From contig NZ_SJOJ01000003.1 of assembly GCF_004330295.1 (NCBI RefSeq), forward strand, positions 124,001-188,000: 64,000 bases of DNA, written 5' to 3'. Numbering within the stretch: position 1 is the first letter of the stretch; each line of letters opens with the position of its first letter. The DNA comes from Rahnella victoriana. GTDB lineage: Bacteria; Pseudomonadota; Gammaproteobacteria; Enterobacterales; Enterobacteriaceae. Below are positions 43,390 to 52,935 of the stretch, one piece after another. A program made the translations under genes and the position numbers. The notes under the pieces are model-generated. The model did no database searches and was not told where the DNA came from. It saw nothing but the letters and a program-made list of their open reading frames with translations.

Positions 43390-44666
43390 GGGGCTTCGAG
43401 CAGCGAGCGGATACGTTTTCGCTGCTCTTTTGCCAGCGGCAATTGTGTGTGGATCACCAGCGGATCGGCGTCGGTGCTGCGGGTGGCGTAAGGCGTGACA
43501 ATCATCGCCACGCCGCTCGGCGCACCGAATTTATAGAAATCCGCCAGTGTCTGATATTTGATATTCAGCGGCAACAGCGTCGCTTCGCGGATCTGCTGTT
43601 CAACGGCCTCTTCCAGCTCGGGATTATCATGGGTCAGCAGCAGGATCTGTTTCTCCTGCAAGGCGTTACCCTGCATCAGCCACGCGCCGAAGGTGATCGC
43701 CACCAGCCCGACTTCATCTTCTGACAGCGTGATCAGGTATTCGTGTTCAAAACCCTGCAAGGCTTCGCGGGTGGTACGCACCAGACGCGGATACATGCGG
43801 TTCACTTCTTCCTGCATCAGATTGTCGATGCCAATGCTGAAATGACAGCGTTCAATTGCCGGGCCAAGATGGGCGAAAAGCTGGCCGACCAGCCCTTCAT
43901 AGCTGCTGAACTTCATCCCGGCGATGTCCTGAAAACGCGCCACCATGTTCTCAATTTCTAACAACAGCCGCTGATCTTCGGTCGAACCGGAACTCTGGTA
44001 ACTGTGGATTTTCAGCATGCGTAACATCAGGGTGAAAAACTCACACTCGCAGTCATCCAGCAGGCCGTTGCTCAGTTCCTGTAGCTGGATAAACAGCTCA
44101 CGGGCCGCCGGATATTCAGGCTTTTCGCGCAGCCAGCGGCGCTGTTGTTCGGTGAAGCGCAGACCGGTCGCACCGTTGTTTTGCCACAGACAATATTGCA
44201 GACAAATCAGCATCAGCTGGCGGTCATGCCCGCTGAGCGGTTTGGGTAACAGCGCGCCGGAATCTTCCAGCACCATGCCGAGAATGTCGGTGCGCAATGC
44301 CGCCTTCGGGCAGGTCTGACCTTCGAAAGCGATATGCAGCCACGGGATAAAATGGCGGGAAACAAAGTCCGGCGAAATGCGCAACGTCCGGCGCAATCCC
44401 TGAAATAAACACAGCCGCTGTGCCAGCGCATCGCCCTGAATGCGGCATTCTTTCTCGCTGTATTGCAGCACATCAAGCTGGTGGATCCGCTGAATTTCGC
44501 AGGTCACTTCCGCCAGATCTTCCCAGGTCGTGCCTAATCCGACGCCGTTAATTTCGCTGATGATCTCCAGCTGAACCGCCGTCAGCGGCGCGTACAGCAT
44601 CAGCAACACGTGGCAACGGCGTTGCGTAGCGGAAAGCGCAGGGGAGGGCTGTTTGTCTGGATTCAT
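43386..44666 (-). CDS. csiE: Stationary-phase inducible protein CsiE
   Basis: This 426-residue protein equals the length of E. coli CsiE. It has an N-terminal winged-helix-like region (ATQRRCHVLLMLYAP) and PRD-like regulatory domains resembling BglG-type antiterminators/activators, but the function is not known. In E. coli it is induced in stationary phase by RpoS and cAMP-CRP. The stop codon overlaps the hcaT stop on the opposite strand. A direct repeat of GGTGATA precedes the ATG. Confidence 0.9.
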   Translation of the reverse strand: MNPDKQPSPALSATQRRCHVLLMLYAPLTAVQLEIISEINGVGLGTTWEDLAEVTCEIQRIHQLDVLQYSEKECRIQGDALAQRLCLFQGLRRTLRISPDFVSRHFIPWLHIAFEGQTCPKAALRTDILGMVLEDSGALLPKPLSGHDRQLMLICLQYCLWQNNGATGLRFTEQQRRWLREKPEYPAARELFIQLQELSNGLLDDCECEFFTLMLRMLKIHSYQSSGSTEDQRLLLEIENMVARFQDIAGMKFSSYEGLVGQLFAHLGPAIERCHFSIGIDNLMQEEVNRMYPRLVRTTREALQGFEHEYLITLSEDEVGLVAITFGAWLMQGNALQEKQILLLTHDNPELEEAVEQQIREATLLPLNIKYQTLADFYKFGAPSGVAMIVTPYATRSTDADPLVIHTQLPLAKEQRKRIRSLLEAP

Positions 44667-44815
44667 ATCACCTACCGGAAAGGTATCACCTGAAATTATT
44701 AGTCAAGCATAGCAAAGGCAATGCCCGCAATAAGGCGCGGGGATTGGGTTTTACTCCGGCTTACAACTCAGATCACAGATATTTTTGACGACTGCTTAAA
44801 TGCACAGCAAAATAC

Positions 44816-44830
44816 TGTTACTTAGTAACA
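44816..44830. promoter_or_regulatory. Perfect 7-1-7 dyad upstream of the metal-uptake pair
   Basis: TGTTACT-T-AGTAACA lies 16 bases before the ATG in the csiE/zevA divergent region. Core TGTTA...TAACA recalls Zur-type operators (TGTTATA...), but the fit is partial. A metal-responsive repressor is a plausible ligand. Confidence 0.45.
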
Positions 44831-44845
44831 ATATATGGCGCTGAT

Positions 44846-45517
44846 ATGGAAATGACGTTAACCCGGGCCCGGAACCGGCCTTTCTCCTGTTACCGCAAAT
44901 GGCTGGGAGTTGCGCTGTTCTGCCTGCCCGCCACGGTCATGGCGCACCCGCACAGTTTCATCGATATGCAAACCACGCTGGTGGCGAATGACACCTCGCT
45001 GACCGGCCTGAAAATGGTCTGGACGATGGATGAAATCACTTCGGCAGATTTGCTGTATGACGCGCAGAATGCCAAACCGGGGTCAGATATCTGGAAAAAA
45101 CTGGCGGCTGAAGTGATGGCGCGGGTACTCAGTCAGCACTATTTCACCGACTTTTATCGTGAGGGAAAACCGGTGAAATATCTCGATTTACCCAGCGAAT
45201 ATCAGCTTTCCCGCAAAGGCGATCAGGCCGTGCTGGAATTCGTTCTGCCGCTGGCAAAACCGCAAGTGCTGGAAGGCAAGCCGATGGAATTCTCCACTTT
45301 TGATCCGTCGTACTTTGTCGATATGACTTATAAAGACAAAACCGCGCTGCACCTGCCGCCGGAACTGGAAAAACGCTGCACGCTGGCGCTGTTTACGCCG
45401 AAGCCGGATGCTTCGCTGCAAAACTATGCGCTGTCACTCGATAAGGCCGATGCCCCGCCGGAAGACATGGATCTTGGCCAGCAATTTGCTCAGAAGGTCA
45501 CGCTGGAATGTCATTAA
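44846..45517 (+). CDS. DUF1007 periplasmic protein (ZevA-like)
   Basis: This 223-residue secreted protein belongs to DUF1007. It has a signal peptide ending near VMA, then the mature start HPHSFIDMQTTL, with the His residues at the very N-terminus positioned for metal binding. It is paired with a NicO-type membrane protein. In Haemophilus influenzae the DUF1007/NicO pair ZevA-ZevB acquires zinc. The stop overlaps the next start by 10 bases. An ATG two codons further in is also possible. Confidence 0.82.
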   Translation: MEMTLTRARNRPFSCYRKWLGVALFCLPATVMAHPHSFIDMQTTLVANDTSLTGLKMVWTMDEITSADLLYDAQNAKPGSDIWKKLAAEVMARVLSQHYFTDFYREGKPVKYLDLPSEYQLSRKGDQAVLEFVLPLAKPQVLEGKPMEFSTFDPSYFVDMTYKDKTALHLPPELEKRCTLALFTPKPDASLQNYALSLDKADAPPEDMDLGQQFAQKVTLECH

Positions 45518-46527
45518 TCTCCACGCCACCGAAAACCCTCTCATGGCGCGATCTGTGGCCGCTGGCCATATTTCTGTTGCTGCTGGCGGGCGGCGCTTTT
45601 CTGTTAATCCATTACTGGCCGCGCATTTTGCTTAGCAGCATTATCTGGCAGCGGGAGTTGCATCAGGAACTGGCCGGACTGTTGCGGCAGGTGAAAGAAA
45701 ATCCGATGCAGGCAGGCATGACGCTGGCCGGTTTCAGTCTGATTTACGGGGTGATCCACGCGGTCGGTCCGGGACACGGGAAAATCGTCATCACTACCTA
45801 TCTGGCGACCCATCCTTCACGGCTGAAAAGCAGCCTGAAGCTGACATTTGCTTCGGCGATTGTTCAGGGGCTGGTGGCGATTTTACTGGTCACGGTGGTG
45901 CTGGGTGTGTTGCAGCTCTCTTCGCGTCAGTTGCATCAGAGCAGTTTCTGGATGGAGCGGGGCAGCTTTATTCTGGTGATGCTGCTCGGTTTACTGCTGT
46001 GCTGGCGCGCACTGAAACGTGTATGGCAGACGCTCAGAAGTTTGCGTCCCGCGACGGCAATGAAAATCCACAGTCTGTCGCCGATGGGCAGTGAAACACA
46101 TATTCACGATGAACATTGCGGTTGCGGACATCAGCATGTGCCGAGCGATCAGCAGCTTCAGACGGGCGGCGATTTACGCACACAGGTGGCGATCGTGCTG
46201 GCGATGGGGCTGCGTCCGTGTTCCGGTGCGATCATGGTGTTGCTGTTTGCCAAAGTGATCGGCGTGTACAGCTGGGGCGTGATTTCAGCCATTACCATGG
46301 CGGTCGGCACCTCGCTCACCGTCTCGCTGATAGGTGTGCTGGTGTTTTACAGCCGCGCGCTGGCGGTGAAACTGAGTGCCAGCCGCACGCCTGCCGTCTG
46401 GCAGCGGATCACCTGGTCGTTGCTGGCCCTGACCGGTGGGATGGTACTGCTGGTGGCGGGGTTTTTGCTTTACAGCACGGGCGGTGGCGATGTTTCGCCA
46501 ATCACCGGCGGGCCTTTCAGGGGATAG
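45508..46527 (+). CDS. NicO/RcnA-type metal transporter (ZevB-like)
   Basis: The 339-residue membrane protein has about six to seven helices and NicO signatures: GVIHAVGPGHGKIVITTY near residues 75-92, GLRPCSGAIMVLLFA near 232, and a His/Cys-rich loop (HIHDEHCGCGHQH) between helices that should bind transition metal. Such proteins move nickel, cobalt or zinc. Pairing with the DUF1007 protein favours zinc import as in ZevAB, but the direction and metal are inferred. Translationally coupled to the upstream gene. Confidence 0.85.
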   Translation: MSLISTPPKTLSWRDLWPLAIFLLLLAGGAFLLIHYWPRILLSSIIWQRELHQELAGLLRQVKENPMQAGMTLAGFSLIYGVIHAVGPGHGKIVITTYLATHPSRLKSSLKLTFASAIVQGLVAILLVTVVLGVLQLSSRQLHQSSFWMERGSFILVMLLGLLLCWRALKRVWQTLRSLRPATAMKIHSLSPMGSETHIHDEHCGCGHQHVPSDQQLQTGGDLRTQVAIVLAMGLRPCSGAIMVLLFAKVIGVYSWGVISAITMAVGTSLTVSLIGVLVFYSRALAVKLSASRTPAVWQRITWSLLALTGGMVLLVAGFLLYSTGGGDVSPITGGPFRG

Positions 46528-46551
46528 CTTTCTGTACATACCCAACAGGCA

Positions 46552-46586
46552 AAAAAAAACGGACGCCCAAAAGGACGTCCGTTTTT
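46552..46586. terminator. Bidirectional terminator between the metal transporter and suhB
   Basis: ACGGACG-N10-CGTCCGT with further pairing inside, flanked by nine A and five T. Serves both convergent genes. Confidence 0.88.
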
Positions 46587-46619
46587 CTTTATATTTCTTT
46601 GTAGCAATAACTGGCGGGA

Positions 46620-47423
46620 TTAACGCTTCAGCGCTTCGCTCAGTTCATCACGCATGGTTGTCAGAATACCTTTAACGACGCGCGGGTTACCGGCAACGAT
46701 GTTGCCTGATGAGAAGTGGTTGTGGCCGCCAACAAAGTCAGTCACCACGCCGCCGGATTCACGAACCAGCAGTTCGCCACCGGCGAAATCCCATGGTTTG
46801 AGGGCGATTTCGAAGAAACCGTCAACGCGGCCAGCAGCCACGTAAGCCAGATCCAGCGCAGCAGAACCGGTGCGACGGAAGTCTGCACATTCGGTGAACA
46901 GCTTGCCAACCACATTCATGTAGCTGGTGGCGTGTTGTTTTGCTTTGAACGGGAAGCCGGTCGCCAGAATGGTGCCGTCGAGATCTTTCGCATTGGTACC
47001 GCGCAGACGGTAACCGTTCAGCTGTGCGCCCTGACCACGGGTCGCGGTGAACAGTTCGTTACGCATTGGATCGTAAACTACCGCGACTTCAGTGCGGCCT
47101 TTGATGCGCACGGCGATAGAAACAGCGAAATGTGGGAAGCGTTTAACGAAGTTGGTGGTGCCATCCAGCGGGTCGATAATCCATTGTACGTCTTTGTCTT
47201 CGCCTTCCAGTTCGCCACACTCTTCACTGATGATGGTGTGTTTTGGATAGGATTTGCGAATGACATCGATAATCATGTGTTCTGCATCGCGGTCTACATT
47301 GGTAACAAAATCGTTGGTACCTTTTTGTGTAGCTTCTACAGAGTCTGGCGTTTCGTAATGTTTGGCAATCAGGTTACCGGCCTTGCGCGCAGCGCGCACG
47401 GCGATGGTGAGCATCGGATGCAT
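46620..47423 (-). CDS. suhB: Inositol monophosphatase / Nus factor SuhB
   Basis: The 267-residue protein is SuhB, an inositol-1-phosphatase that in E. coli mainly works with NusA/B/E/G in rRNA antitermination complexes. Metal-binding motifs are present: DPLDGTTNF near residue 84, ISEECGE near 64, and WDFAGGELLVRESGG near 212. The length is the family norm. It is divergent from trmJ as in E. coli. Confidence 0.97.
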   Translation of the reverse strand: MHPMLTIAVRAARKAGNLIAKHYETPDSVEATQKGTNDFVTNVDRDAEHMIIDVIRKSYPKHTIISEECGELEGEDKDVQWIIDPLDGTTNFVKRFPHFAVSIAVRIKGRTEVAVVYDPMRNELFTATRGQGAQLNGYRLRGTNAKDLDGTILATGFPFKAKQHATSYMNVVGKLFTECADFRRTGSAALDLAYVAAGRVDGFFEIALKPWDFAGGELLVRESGGVVTDFVGGHNHFSSGNIVAGNPRVVKGILTTMRDELSEALKR

Positions 47424-47550
47424 GGATATCTTCCAACTAGGATGTTAAAGAACGGGAATACGGGAAACGGCGCGCAGTATAGCAGGGGTTCTGAAAATTA
47501 ACTACCGTTGTGTTAGGCTGTTGTGATTTTCCGTCTGGCTAAGAGTGCCT

Positions 47551-48288
47551 ATGCTGCCCAATATCCGCATTGTATTAGTAGAAACGTCCCACACTGGCAA
47601 TATGGGCTCCACCGCCCGCGCCATGAAAACCATGGGATTATCAAGTCTTTATCTGGTAAATCCGCTGGTGAAACCTGACTCTCAGGCTATCTCGTTATCT
47701 GCCGGTGCCAGTGATGTCATCGGTAACGCGACCATTGTGGATACGCTTGATGAAGCGCTGGCCGGTTGCAGCCTGGTGATCGGCACCAGCGCGCGCTCCC
47801 GCACACTGCCGTGGCCGATGCTCGAGCCGCGTGAATGCGGTGAGCACAGTGCGAAAGCCGCGCAAACCGCGCCGGTGGCACTGGTGTTTGGCCGCGAACG
47901 TGTCGGGCTGACCAACGAAGAACTGCAAAAATGTAACTATCACGTCTGCATTCCCGCCAACCCGGAATACAGCTCGCTGAATCTGGCGATGGCCGTGCAG
48001 ATTATCGCGTATGAAGTCCGCGTCGCGCATCTGGCTCTGCTGGAAGCAGCAAAACCGCAAATTGAATATGAAGAAACGCCGTATCCGCTGGTCGATGACC
48101 TTGAGCGTTTTTATCAGCATCTGGAAAAAACCTTGCTGGAAACGGGCTTTATTCGTCAGGCGCATCCGGGCCAGGTGATGAGCAAATTACGCCGTCTGTT
48201 TACCCGTGCACGACCTGAATCTCAGGAATTAAACATCCTGCGTGGCATCCTGACGTCGATTGAAAAGACGCAGGGCAACAAAGAATAA
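47551..48288 (+). CDS. trmJ: tRNA (cytidine/uridine-2'-O)-methyltransferase TrmJ
   Basis: The 245-residue SPOUT methyltransferase modifies position 32 of several tRNAs. It has the N-terminal [20 protein letters not shown] motif with the catalytic Arg, and the trefoil-knot SAM site ([28 protein letters not shown]). The start at MLPNIRIVL matches E. coli; a GTG two codons earlier is in frame. It precedes iscR as in E. coli. Confidence 0.96.
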   Translation: MLPNIRIVLVETSHTGNMGSTARAMKTMGLSSLYLVNPLVKPDSQAISLSAGASDVIGNATIVDTLDEALAGCSLVIGTSARSRTLPWPMLEPRECGEHSAKAAQTAPVALVFGRERVGLTNEELQKCNYHVCIPANPEYSSLNLAMAVQIIAYEVRVAHLALLEAAKPQIEYEETPYPLVDDLERFYQHLEKTLLETGFIRQAHPGQVMSKLRRLFTRARPESQELNILRGILTSIEKTQGNKE

Positions 48289-48388
48289 GGGTCGTAACGA
48301 GGCGATAAGAAGCTGATTTTTGTTTGTTAGTCAAAAGCTTATCAGTTGCCTGCAAATGACGAAAAGAGTGCGGTTGTGCCCGTTCTGT

Positions 48389-48447
48389 AATACTTGAGTA
48401 AATTACTAGGTTAAATAGTTGACTGTTTTACTCGGGAATGGCAGACT
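48389..48447 (+). promoter_or_regulatory. iscR promoter with two type 1 IscR sites
   Basis: Two similar tandem elements, one around TACTTGAGTAAATTACTAGG (48391-48410) and the other around TAGTTGACTGTTTTACTCGG (48416-48435), match the [2Fe-2S]-IscR type 1 pattern. TTGACT (48419-48424) and CAGACT (48442-48447) are the -35 and -10 with a 17-base spacer. The layout equals E. coli PiscR, so Fe-S feedback control of iscR seems preserved. Confidence 0.8.
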
Positions 48448-48504
48448 CGTTTGCATGTTCCGCACGATTGAATTTTTAAGTCATTTTAAACAGGTAACCA
48501 TGCT

Positions 48505-49002
48505 ATGAGACTGACATCCAAAGGCCGTTATGCCGTGACCGCTATGCTCGACGTTGCACTGCATTCACAGGAAGGACCAGTACCCCTGGCTGACATTTCT
48601 GAGCGTCAGGGTATTTCCCTTTCTTACCTGGAGCAGCTTTTCTCGCGCTTACGTAAAAATGGCCTGGTTGCCAGTGTTCGTGGTCCGGGCGGTGGTTATC
48701 TGTTAGGTAAAGATTCCGGCGATATCGCCGTTGGCGCAGTGATTACTGCCGTTGACGAATCTGTCGATGCTACCCGTTGTCAGGGTAAAGAAGGCTGCCA
48801 GAATGGCGAACGCTGCCTGACTCACACCTTATGGCGTGATCTGAGCGAGCGCATCAGCGGCTTCCTGAACAACATCACGCTGGCAGAGCTGGTCAACAAC
48901 CAGGAAATCCTGGAAGTGGCCGACCGTCAGAACGGTGAAATCCGTCGTCAGCCTGCTAATGGCCGACAAATCGAAACGATTAATGTGAACTTACGAGCGT
49001 AA
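48505..49002 (+). CDS. iscR: Fe-S cluster assembly transcriptional regulator IscR
   Basis: The 165-residue Rrf2-family regulator has a winged helix-turn-helix ([20 protein letters not shown]), and the [2Fe-2S] ligands Cys92, Cys98, Cys104 and His107 are intact ([17 protein letters not shown]). It should sense Fe-S demand and repress its own promoter. In E. coli it heads the iscRSUA-hscBA-fdx-iscX transcript; here a strong terminator follows at once, making it monocistronic. It could still regulate suf and other targets through type 2 sites. Confidence 0.97.
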   Translation: MRLTSKGRYAVTAMLDVALHSQEGPVPLADISERQGISLSYLEQLFSRLRKNGLVASVRGPGGGYLLGKDSGDIAVGAVITAVDESVDATRCQGKEGCQNGERCLTHTLWRDLSERISGFLNNITLAELVNNQEILEVADRQNGEIRRQPANGRQIETINVNLRA

Positions 49003-49031
49003 TTGCTTAGTCAGCATTGATAACTGATTTA

Positions 49032-49067
49032 AAAAGCCCGCGGAAATGCAGATTTCCGCGGGCTTTT
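49032..49067. terminator. Very strong terminator between iscR and iscS
   Basis: A perfect 16-bp stem (AAAAGCCCGCGGAAAT and ATTTCCGCGGGCTTTT) with a 4-base loop GCAG ends in TTTT-GC-TTTT. In E. coli no such terminator separates iscR and iscS. It cuts iscS off from the IscR-controlled promoter. Confidence 0.9.
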
Positions 49068-49208
49068 GCTTTTATGACGTCAATTCTTACCGATTAGTGC
49101 CCGCAAAGCGTCATTTCCCTTTTAAGAATCTGTGAACCCGTTTTAAACTGGATGTCGTTTTTAATTCTATCGTTCGACGCCGAACGCGCAGTCCGGAGCT
49201 TACCTGCC

Positions 49209-50378
49209 ATGAAATTACCTATTTATCTCGATTACTCTGCCACCACGCCGGTTGATCCGCGTGTTGCACAGAAAATGATGCAGTGTTTAACACTGGACGG
49301 TACTTTCGGTAATCCGGCTTCCCGTTCGCACCGTTTCGGCTGGCAGGCGGAAGAAGCAGTGGATGTGGCGCGTAACCAGATTGCTGAGCTGATCAATGCC
49401 GATCCGCGCGAAATCGTCTTCACGTCGGGCGCGACGGAATCGGACAATCTGGCGATTAAAGGCGCAGCCCATGCGCATCGCGCGAAAGGTAATCACATTA
49501 TTACCAGCCAGACGGAACACAAAGCGGTGTTGGACACCTGTGCGCAGCTGGAAGCGGAAGGCTTCGAGGTGACGTATCTGGCTCCGCAGCCTGACGGTTA
49601 TATTCCTCCGGCGGCGATTGAAGCGGCGCTGCGTCCGGATACCCTTCTGGTGTCCATCATGCAGGTGAATAATGAAATCGGTGTGGTGCAGGATATTGCG
49701 ACTATCGGCGAACTGTGCCGCAGTCGTGGCATTCTTTTCCATGTCGATGCCACGCAAAGTGTGGGGAAAATCGCCATTGACCTGAGCGAACTGCCGGTTG
49801 ATCTGATGTCATTTTCCGCGCACAAAATCTACGGCCCGAAAGGGATCGGGGCGCTGTACGTGAGCCGTAAACCGAAAGTGCGGATTGACGCGCAAATCCA
49901 CGGCGGCGGTCATGAGCGCGGCATGCGTTCAGGTACCTTGCCGGTGCACCAGATCGTCGGAATGGGCGAGGCGTATCGCATCGCCAAAGAGGAAATGATC
50001 GCTGAAGTCGCGCGACTGACCGAACTGCGCGATCGTTTATGGAAAGGCATTCAGCAACTCGATCAGGTGTTTCTCAACGGCGCACCAAAACATGCCGCGC
50101 CAAATATTCTCAACGTCAGTTTTGCCGGTGTTGAAGGGGAATCCCTGATCATGGCACTGAAAGATCTGGCGGTGTCATCAGGGTCGGCGTGTACGTCGGC
50201 CAGCCTTGAACCTTCCTATGTTCTCCGTGCGTTGGGATTAAGCGAAGAACTGGCGCACAGTTCCCTGCGTTTCTCCCTCGGACGCTGGACGACAGAAGAA
50301 GAAATTGATTATGCGATTGCGCTGGTGGTGAAATCTGTCCGCCGCCTGCGTGAGTTGCCCCCTGTCTATACGAAATGA
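49209..50378 (+). CDS. iscS: Cysteine desulfurase IscS, C-terminally shortened
   Basis: The PLP enzyme IscS takes sulfur from cysteine as a persulfide for Fe-S assembly and tRNA thiolation. The 389-residue protein keeps E. coli numbering without gaps through His104, PLP-lysine Lys206 (SAHKIYGP) and the persulfide Cys328 in [15 protein letters not shown]. It then ends [12 protein letters not shown], 15 residues short of the 404-residue E. coli protein; the last few residues also diverge. That C-terminal segment takes part in IscU contact in E. coli. A longer frame begins at 49152 but the ATG chosen matches E. coli and has CGGAG upstream. pepB follows directly. Confidence 0.93.
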   Translation: MKLPIYLDYSATTPVDPRVAQKMMQCLTLDGTFGNPASRSHRFGWQAEEAVDVARNQIAELINADPREIVFTSGATESDNLAIKGAAHAHRAKGNHIITSQTEHKAVLDTCAQLEAEGFEVTYLAPQPDGYIPPAAIEAALRPDTLLVSIMQVNNEIGVVQDIATIGELCRSRGILFHVDATQSVGKIAIDLSELPVDLMSFSAHKIYGPKGIGALYVSRKPKVRIDAQIHGGGHERGMRSGTLPVHQIVGMGEAYRIAKEEMIAEVARLTELRDRLWKGIQQLDQVFLNGAPKHAAPNILNVSFAGVEGESLIMALKDLAVSSGSACTSASLEPSYVLRALGLSEELAHSSLRFSLGRWTTEEEIDYAIALVVKSVRRLRELPPVYTK

Positions 50379-50461
50379 AGTGCCGCCCGATAAAAGGGTG
50401 ATTTGCCTGTCATTGAAAAAATGAATATTCATTGAAGATAAAAAACATCAGGAGTGCAGTT
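50379..50461. other. Junction where iscU-iscA-hscB-hscA-fdx-iscX would be expected
   Basis: Only 83 bases separate iscS from pepB. They hold no readable remnant of iscU, iscA, hscB, hscA, fdx or iscX. The segment contains ATGAATATTCATTGAAGA-like AT-rich sequence and the pepB Shine-Dalgarno sequence AGGAG. Confidence 0.8.
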
Positions 50462-51772
50462 ATGAGTTCCGAAGTCACCACCAATGAAGCAATGTCCGTA
50501 TTCCTTTCCTCTCAGCCTGCCGATGCGCGCTGGGGCGAAAAAGCCACGCTGAGCACCGATTCTGCCGGTATGACCATTCATTTGAATGGCGGCGATGTGC
50601 TGACGGTCATTGCCCGTGCTGCGCGTCGTATCGACGGTCAGGGTGTTAAAAACGTGAAGCTGGCCGGTGAAGGCTGGGATCTCGAAAACAGCTGGGCATT
50701 CTGGCAGGGCTTCCGTGGCCCGAAAGGCGCACGCCATGTTGAATGGGCCGAACTGTCTGAAGATGACGCGAACACGCTGAAACAACGCCTGAAAATCATC
50801 GACTGGGTGCGTAACACCATTAACACCCCGGCGGAAGATTTGTCGCCTGAACAGCTGGCGACCCGCGCGGTTGATCTGATGTGTGAATTTGGCAACGAAA
50901 AAGTCAGCTACCGCATCACTAAAGGCGACGATCTGCGTCAGCAAAGCTACATGGGCATTCACACTGTCGGCCGTGGTTCTGACCGTCCGCCGGTATTCCT
51001 GGCGCTCGATTACAACCCGAGCGGTGACGCTGAAGCACCGGTTTACGCCTGTCTGGTCGGCAAAGGGATCACCTTTGATACCGGCGGCTACAGCCTGAAA
51101 CCGAGTGCTTCCATGGATTCCATGAAAGCGGATATGGGCGGCGCGGCCACCCTGACCGGCGCACTGGCGCTGGCGGCGGCTAACGGCCTTAACAAACGCG
51201 TGAAACTGTACCTGTGCTGCGCGGACAACATGGTCAGCGGCAACGCGCTGAAACTGGGCGACATTATCCGCTACCGCAACGGTAAAACCGTTGAAGTGAT
51301 GAACACCGACGCCGAAGGCCGTCTGGTACTGGCCGATGGCCTGATCGACGCGTCTGCGCAAAACCCTGAACTGATCATTGATGCGGCAACGCTGACCGGC
51401 GCGGCGAAAACTGCACTGGGTAACGATTATCACGCCCTGTTCAGCTTTGACGATGCACTGGCGGGCGAGCTGCTGGAAAGCGCGAAAGCCGAACACGAAC
51501 CGTTCTGGCGTCTGCCGCTGGAAGAGTTCCACCGTTCACATTTGCCGTCTAACTTTGCCGAGCTGAATAACATTGCCGGTCCTGCGCATACTGCGGGTGC
51601 GAGCACGGCTGCGGCGTTCCTGTCGCATTTCGTGACGGAATATAAGAAAGGCTGGCTGCACATTGACTGTTCTGCGACTTACCGTAAAAGCGCGGCGGAT
51701 CAGTGGTCTGCCGGTGCAACCGGTTTAGGCGTACGTACCGTGGCTAATCTGTTATTAGCCAAAGCAAAATAA
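50462..51772 (+). CDS. pepB: Aminopeptidase B PepB
   Basis: The 436-residue leucyl-aminopeptidase family M17 enzyme cleaves N-terminal residues, with preference including acidic ones in E. coli. Metal and catalytic motifs: [21 protein letters not shown] region with active Lys, the [14 protein letters not shown] signature near residue 282. Start at ATGAGTTCC with AGGAG upstream; an earlier in-frame ATG would add 10 residues. It normally follows iscX; here it follows iscS. Confidence 0.96.
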   Translation: MSSEVTTNEAMSVFLSSQPADARWGEKATLSTDSAGMTIHLNGGDVLTVIARAARRIDGQGVKNVKLAGEGWDLENSWAFWQGFRGPKGARHVEWAELSEDDANTLKQRLKIIDWVRNTINTPAEDLSPEQLATRAVDLMCEFGNEKVSYRITKGDDLRQQSYMGIHTVGRGSDRPPVFLALDYNPSGDAEAPVYACLVGKGITFDTGGYSLKPSASMDSMKADMGGAATLTGALALAAANGLNKRVKLYLCCADNMVSGNALKLGDIIRYRNGKTVEVMNTDAEGRLVLADGLIDASAQNPELIIDAATLTGAAKTALGNDYHALFSFDDALAGELLESAKAEHEPFWRLPLEEFHRSHLPSNFAELNNIAGPAHTAGASTAAAFLSHFVTEYKKGWLHIDCSATYRKSAADQWSAGATGLGVRTVANLLLAKAK

Positions 51773-51798
51773 GCCGTAAAACATTTGCATGAAGCACA

Positions 51799-51826
51799 AC
51801 GGGGCGCTTAACAGCGCCCCGTTTTA
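51799..51826 (+). terminator. Terminator of pepB
   Basis: ACGGGGCGC and GCGCCCCGT form a 9-bp stem with a 6-base loop, then TTTTA, 26 bases past the stop. Confidence 0.85.
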
Positions 51827-51849
51827 TACCATTACCGGAGTCAAGAAAC

Positions 51850-52713
51850 ATGAGTGTCCCACACGATCATCTTCCTGCTGGCGCGGCGGCGACCGACGGT
51901 GAAAACGAGCTGGAGCGTCTGCTCCGCCTGTCTGTCACCGCGCCTGCCTGGCGTCCGGCGTTTTATCAAACGTTGCTGGAATCCACCGTCTTTGTGCTGG
52001 GTGATGCAGGGCAGGATGACGCTGAAAAGCAGGGCAGTGTGGCGATCACCGCAGGCAGTGAACTGAATATTTTGCACTGGGAAAAACAGGACGGCAGCTC
52101 TATTATTCCTTTCTTTTCCTCAGTGGAGGTGCTGGAAAAAGCCAGTGCCGGCGAAAGCCCGGATGAGCAGGCGTTTGTCGCGCTGCCCGCCCGCGTATTG
52201 TTTGAAATGACACAGGGTGAAGAACTGTTCCTGAACCCGAAATCAGAGTACGGCAAGGAATTTTACCCGAGCGAAGTCACGCTGCTGCTGAGCAATGGCG
52301 GGCTGAATGCGCCGTCGGAACTGGTGCTGGATAAAGAAAGCCAGTTGCTGATTGGTCAGCCGGAAGAATACCCTTCAGCGATGATCGACGCGCTTACCAC
52401 ACTGTTTACGCAGAAAAAGCCGGTACGCCGCGCCTTTATGGCGCTGATCCATGACAAAGCGGTGGATGACCAGCCGAACCTGCTGATTGGTGTGGAAGCC
52501 GACGGCGATGAGCAGGAAATTGACGCGCTGATCCGCGAGGCGGGAAATGTGGCGAGCGAAACCTCTCCCGACGACCGTCCGGTGGATTTCTGTATCGTTT
52601 CCGAAAAAGAGCGCGGCATCAGCCATTATCTGATCAGCCACACCCAGCCGTTCTATCAGCGTAAGTGGGGAAGCTGGCTGCGCAACATTATTCCTTCCTC
52701 CGGTCAGGCTTAA
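51850..52713 (+). CDS. sseB: Enhanced serine sensitivity protein SseB
   Basis: The 287-residue cytoplasmic protein matches SseB (N-terminal SseB domain, residues about 15-140, then a C-terminal SseB_C domain). The biochemical role is unknown; overproduction affects serine sensitivity in E. coli. It is about 30 residues longer than the E. coli protein, the extra length including an acidic insertion. It follows pepB after a terminator, with a modest Shine-Dalgarno sequence (AAGAAA). Confidence 0.9.
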   Translation: MSVPHDHLPAGAAATDGENELERLLRLSVTAPAWRPAFYQTLLESTVFVLGDAGQDDAEKQGSVAITAGSELNILHWEKQDGSSIIPFFSSVEVLEKASAGESPDEQAFVALPARVLFEMTQGEELFLNPKSEYGKEFYPSEVTLLLSNGGLNAPSELVLDKESQLLIGQPEEYPSAMIDALTTLFTQKKPVRRAFMALIHDKAVDDQPNLLIGVEADGDEQEIDALIREAGNVASETSPDDRPVDFCIVSEKERGISHYLISHTQPFYQRKWGSWLRNIIPSSGQA

Positions 52714-52935
52714 AAGATCACGAAACCACAGGGGAAACGCCATTTTGCCCCTGCTTTGTTTAAGGGGAATGGGCGGTTTAGGTTCATTAGTGAATCAATC
52801 ACGCATTTTTTTAATTAAATGTTGTGATTCGGGTAGGCAATCGTAACTTCGCTCCCTATAATCACCGCCATTTTACGGCAGGTATAACATTAAATTAACC
52901 GGCCCTACCTATAAAAGTCAGACAGAGGTTTTTTC

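Noticed and set aside
49152..49208. N-terminal extension of IscS by 19 residues
   Set aside because: The ATG at 49209 aligns with the E. coli start, and the extension has no Shine-Dalgarno sequence.
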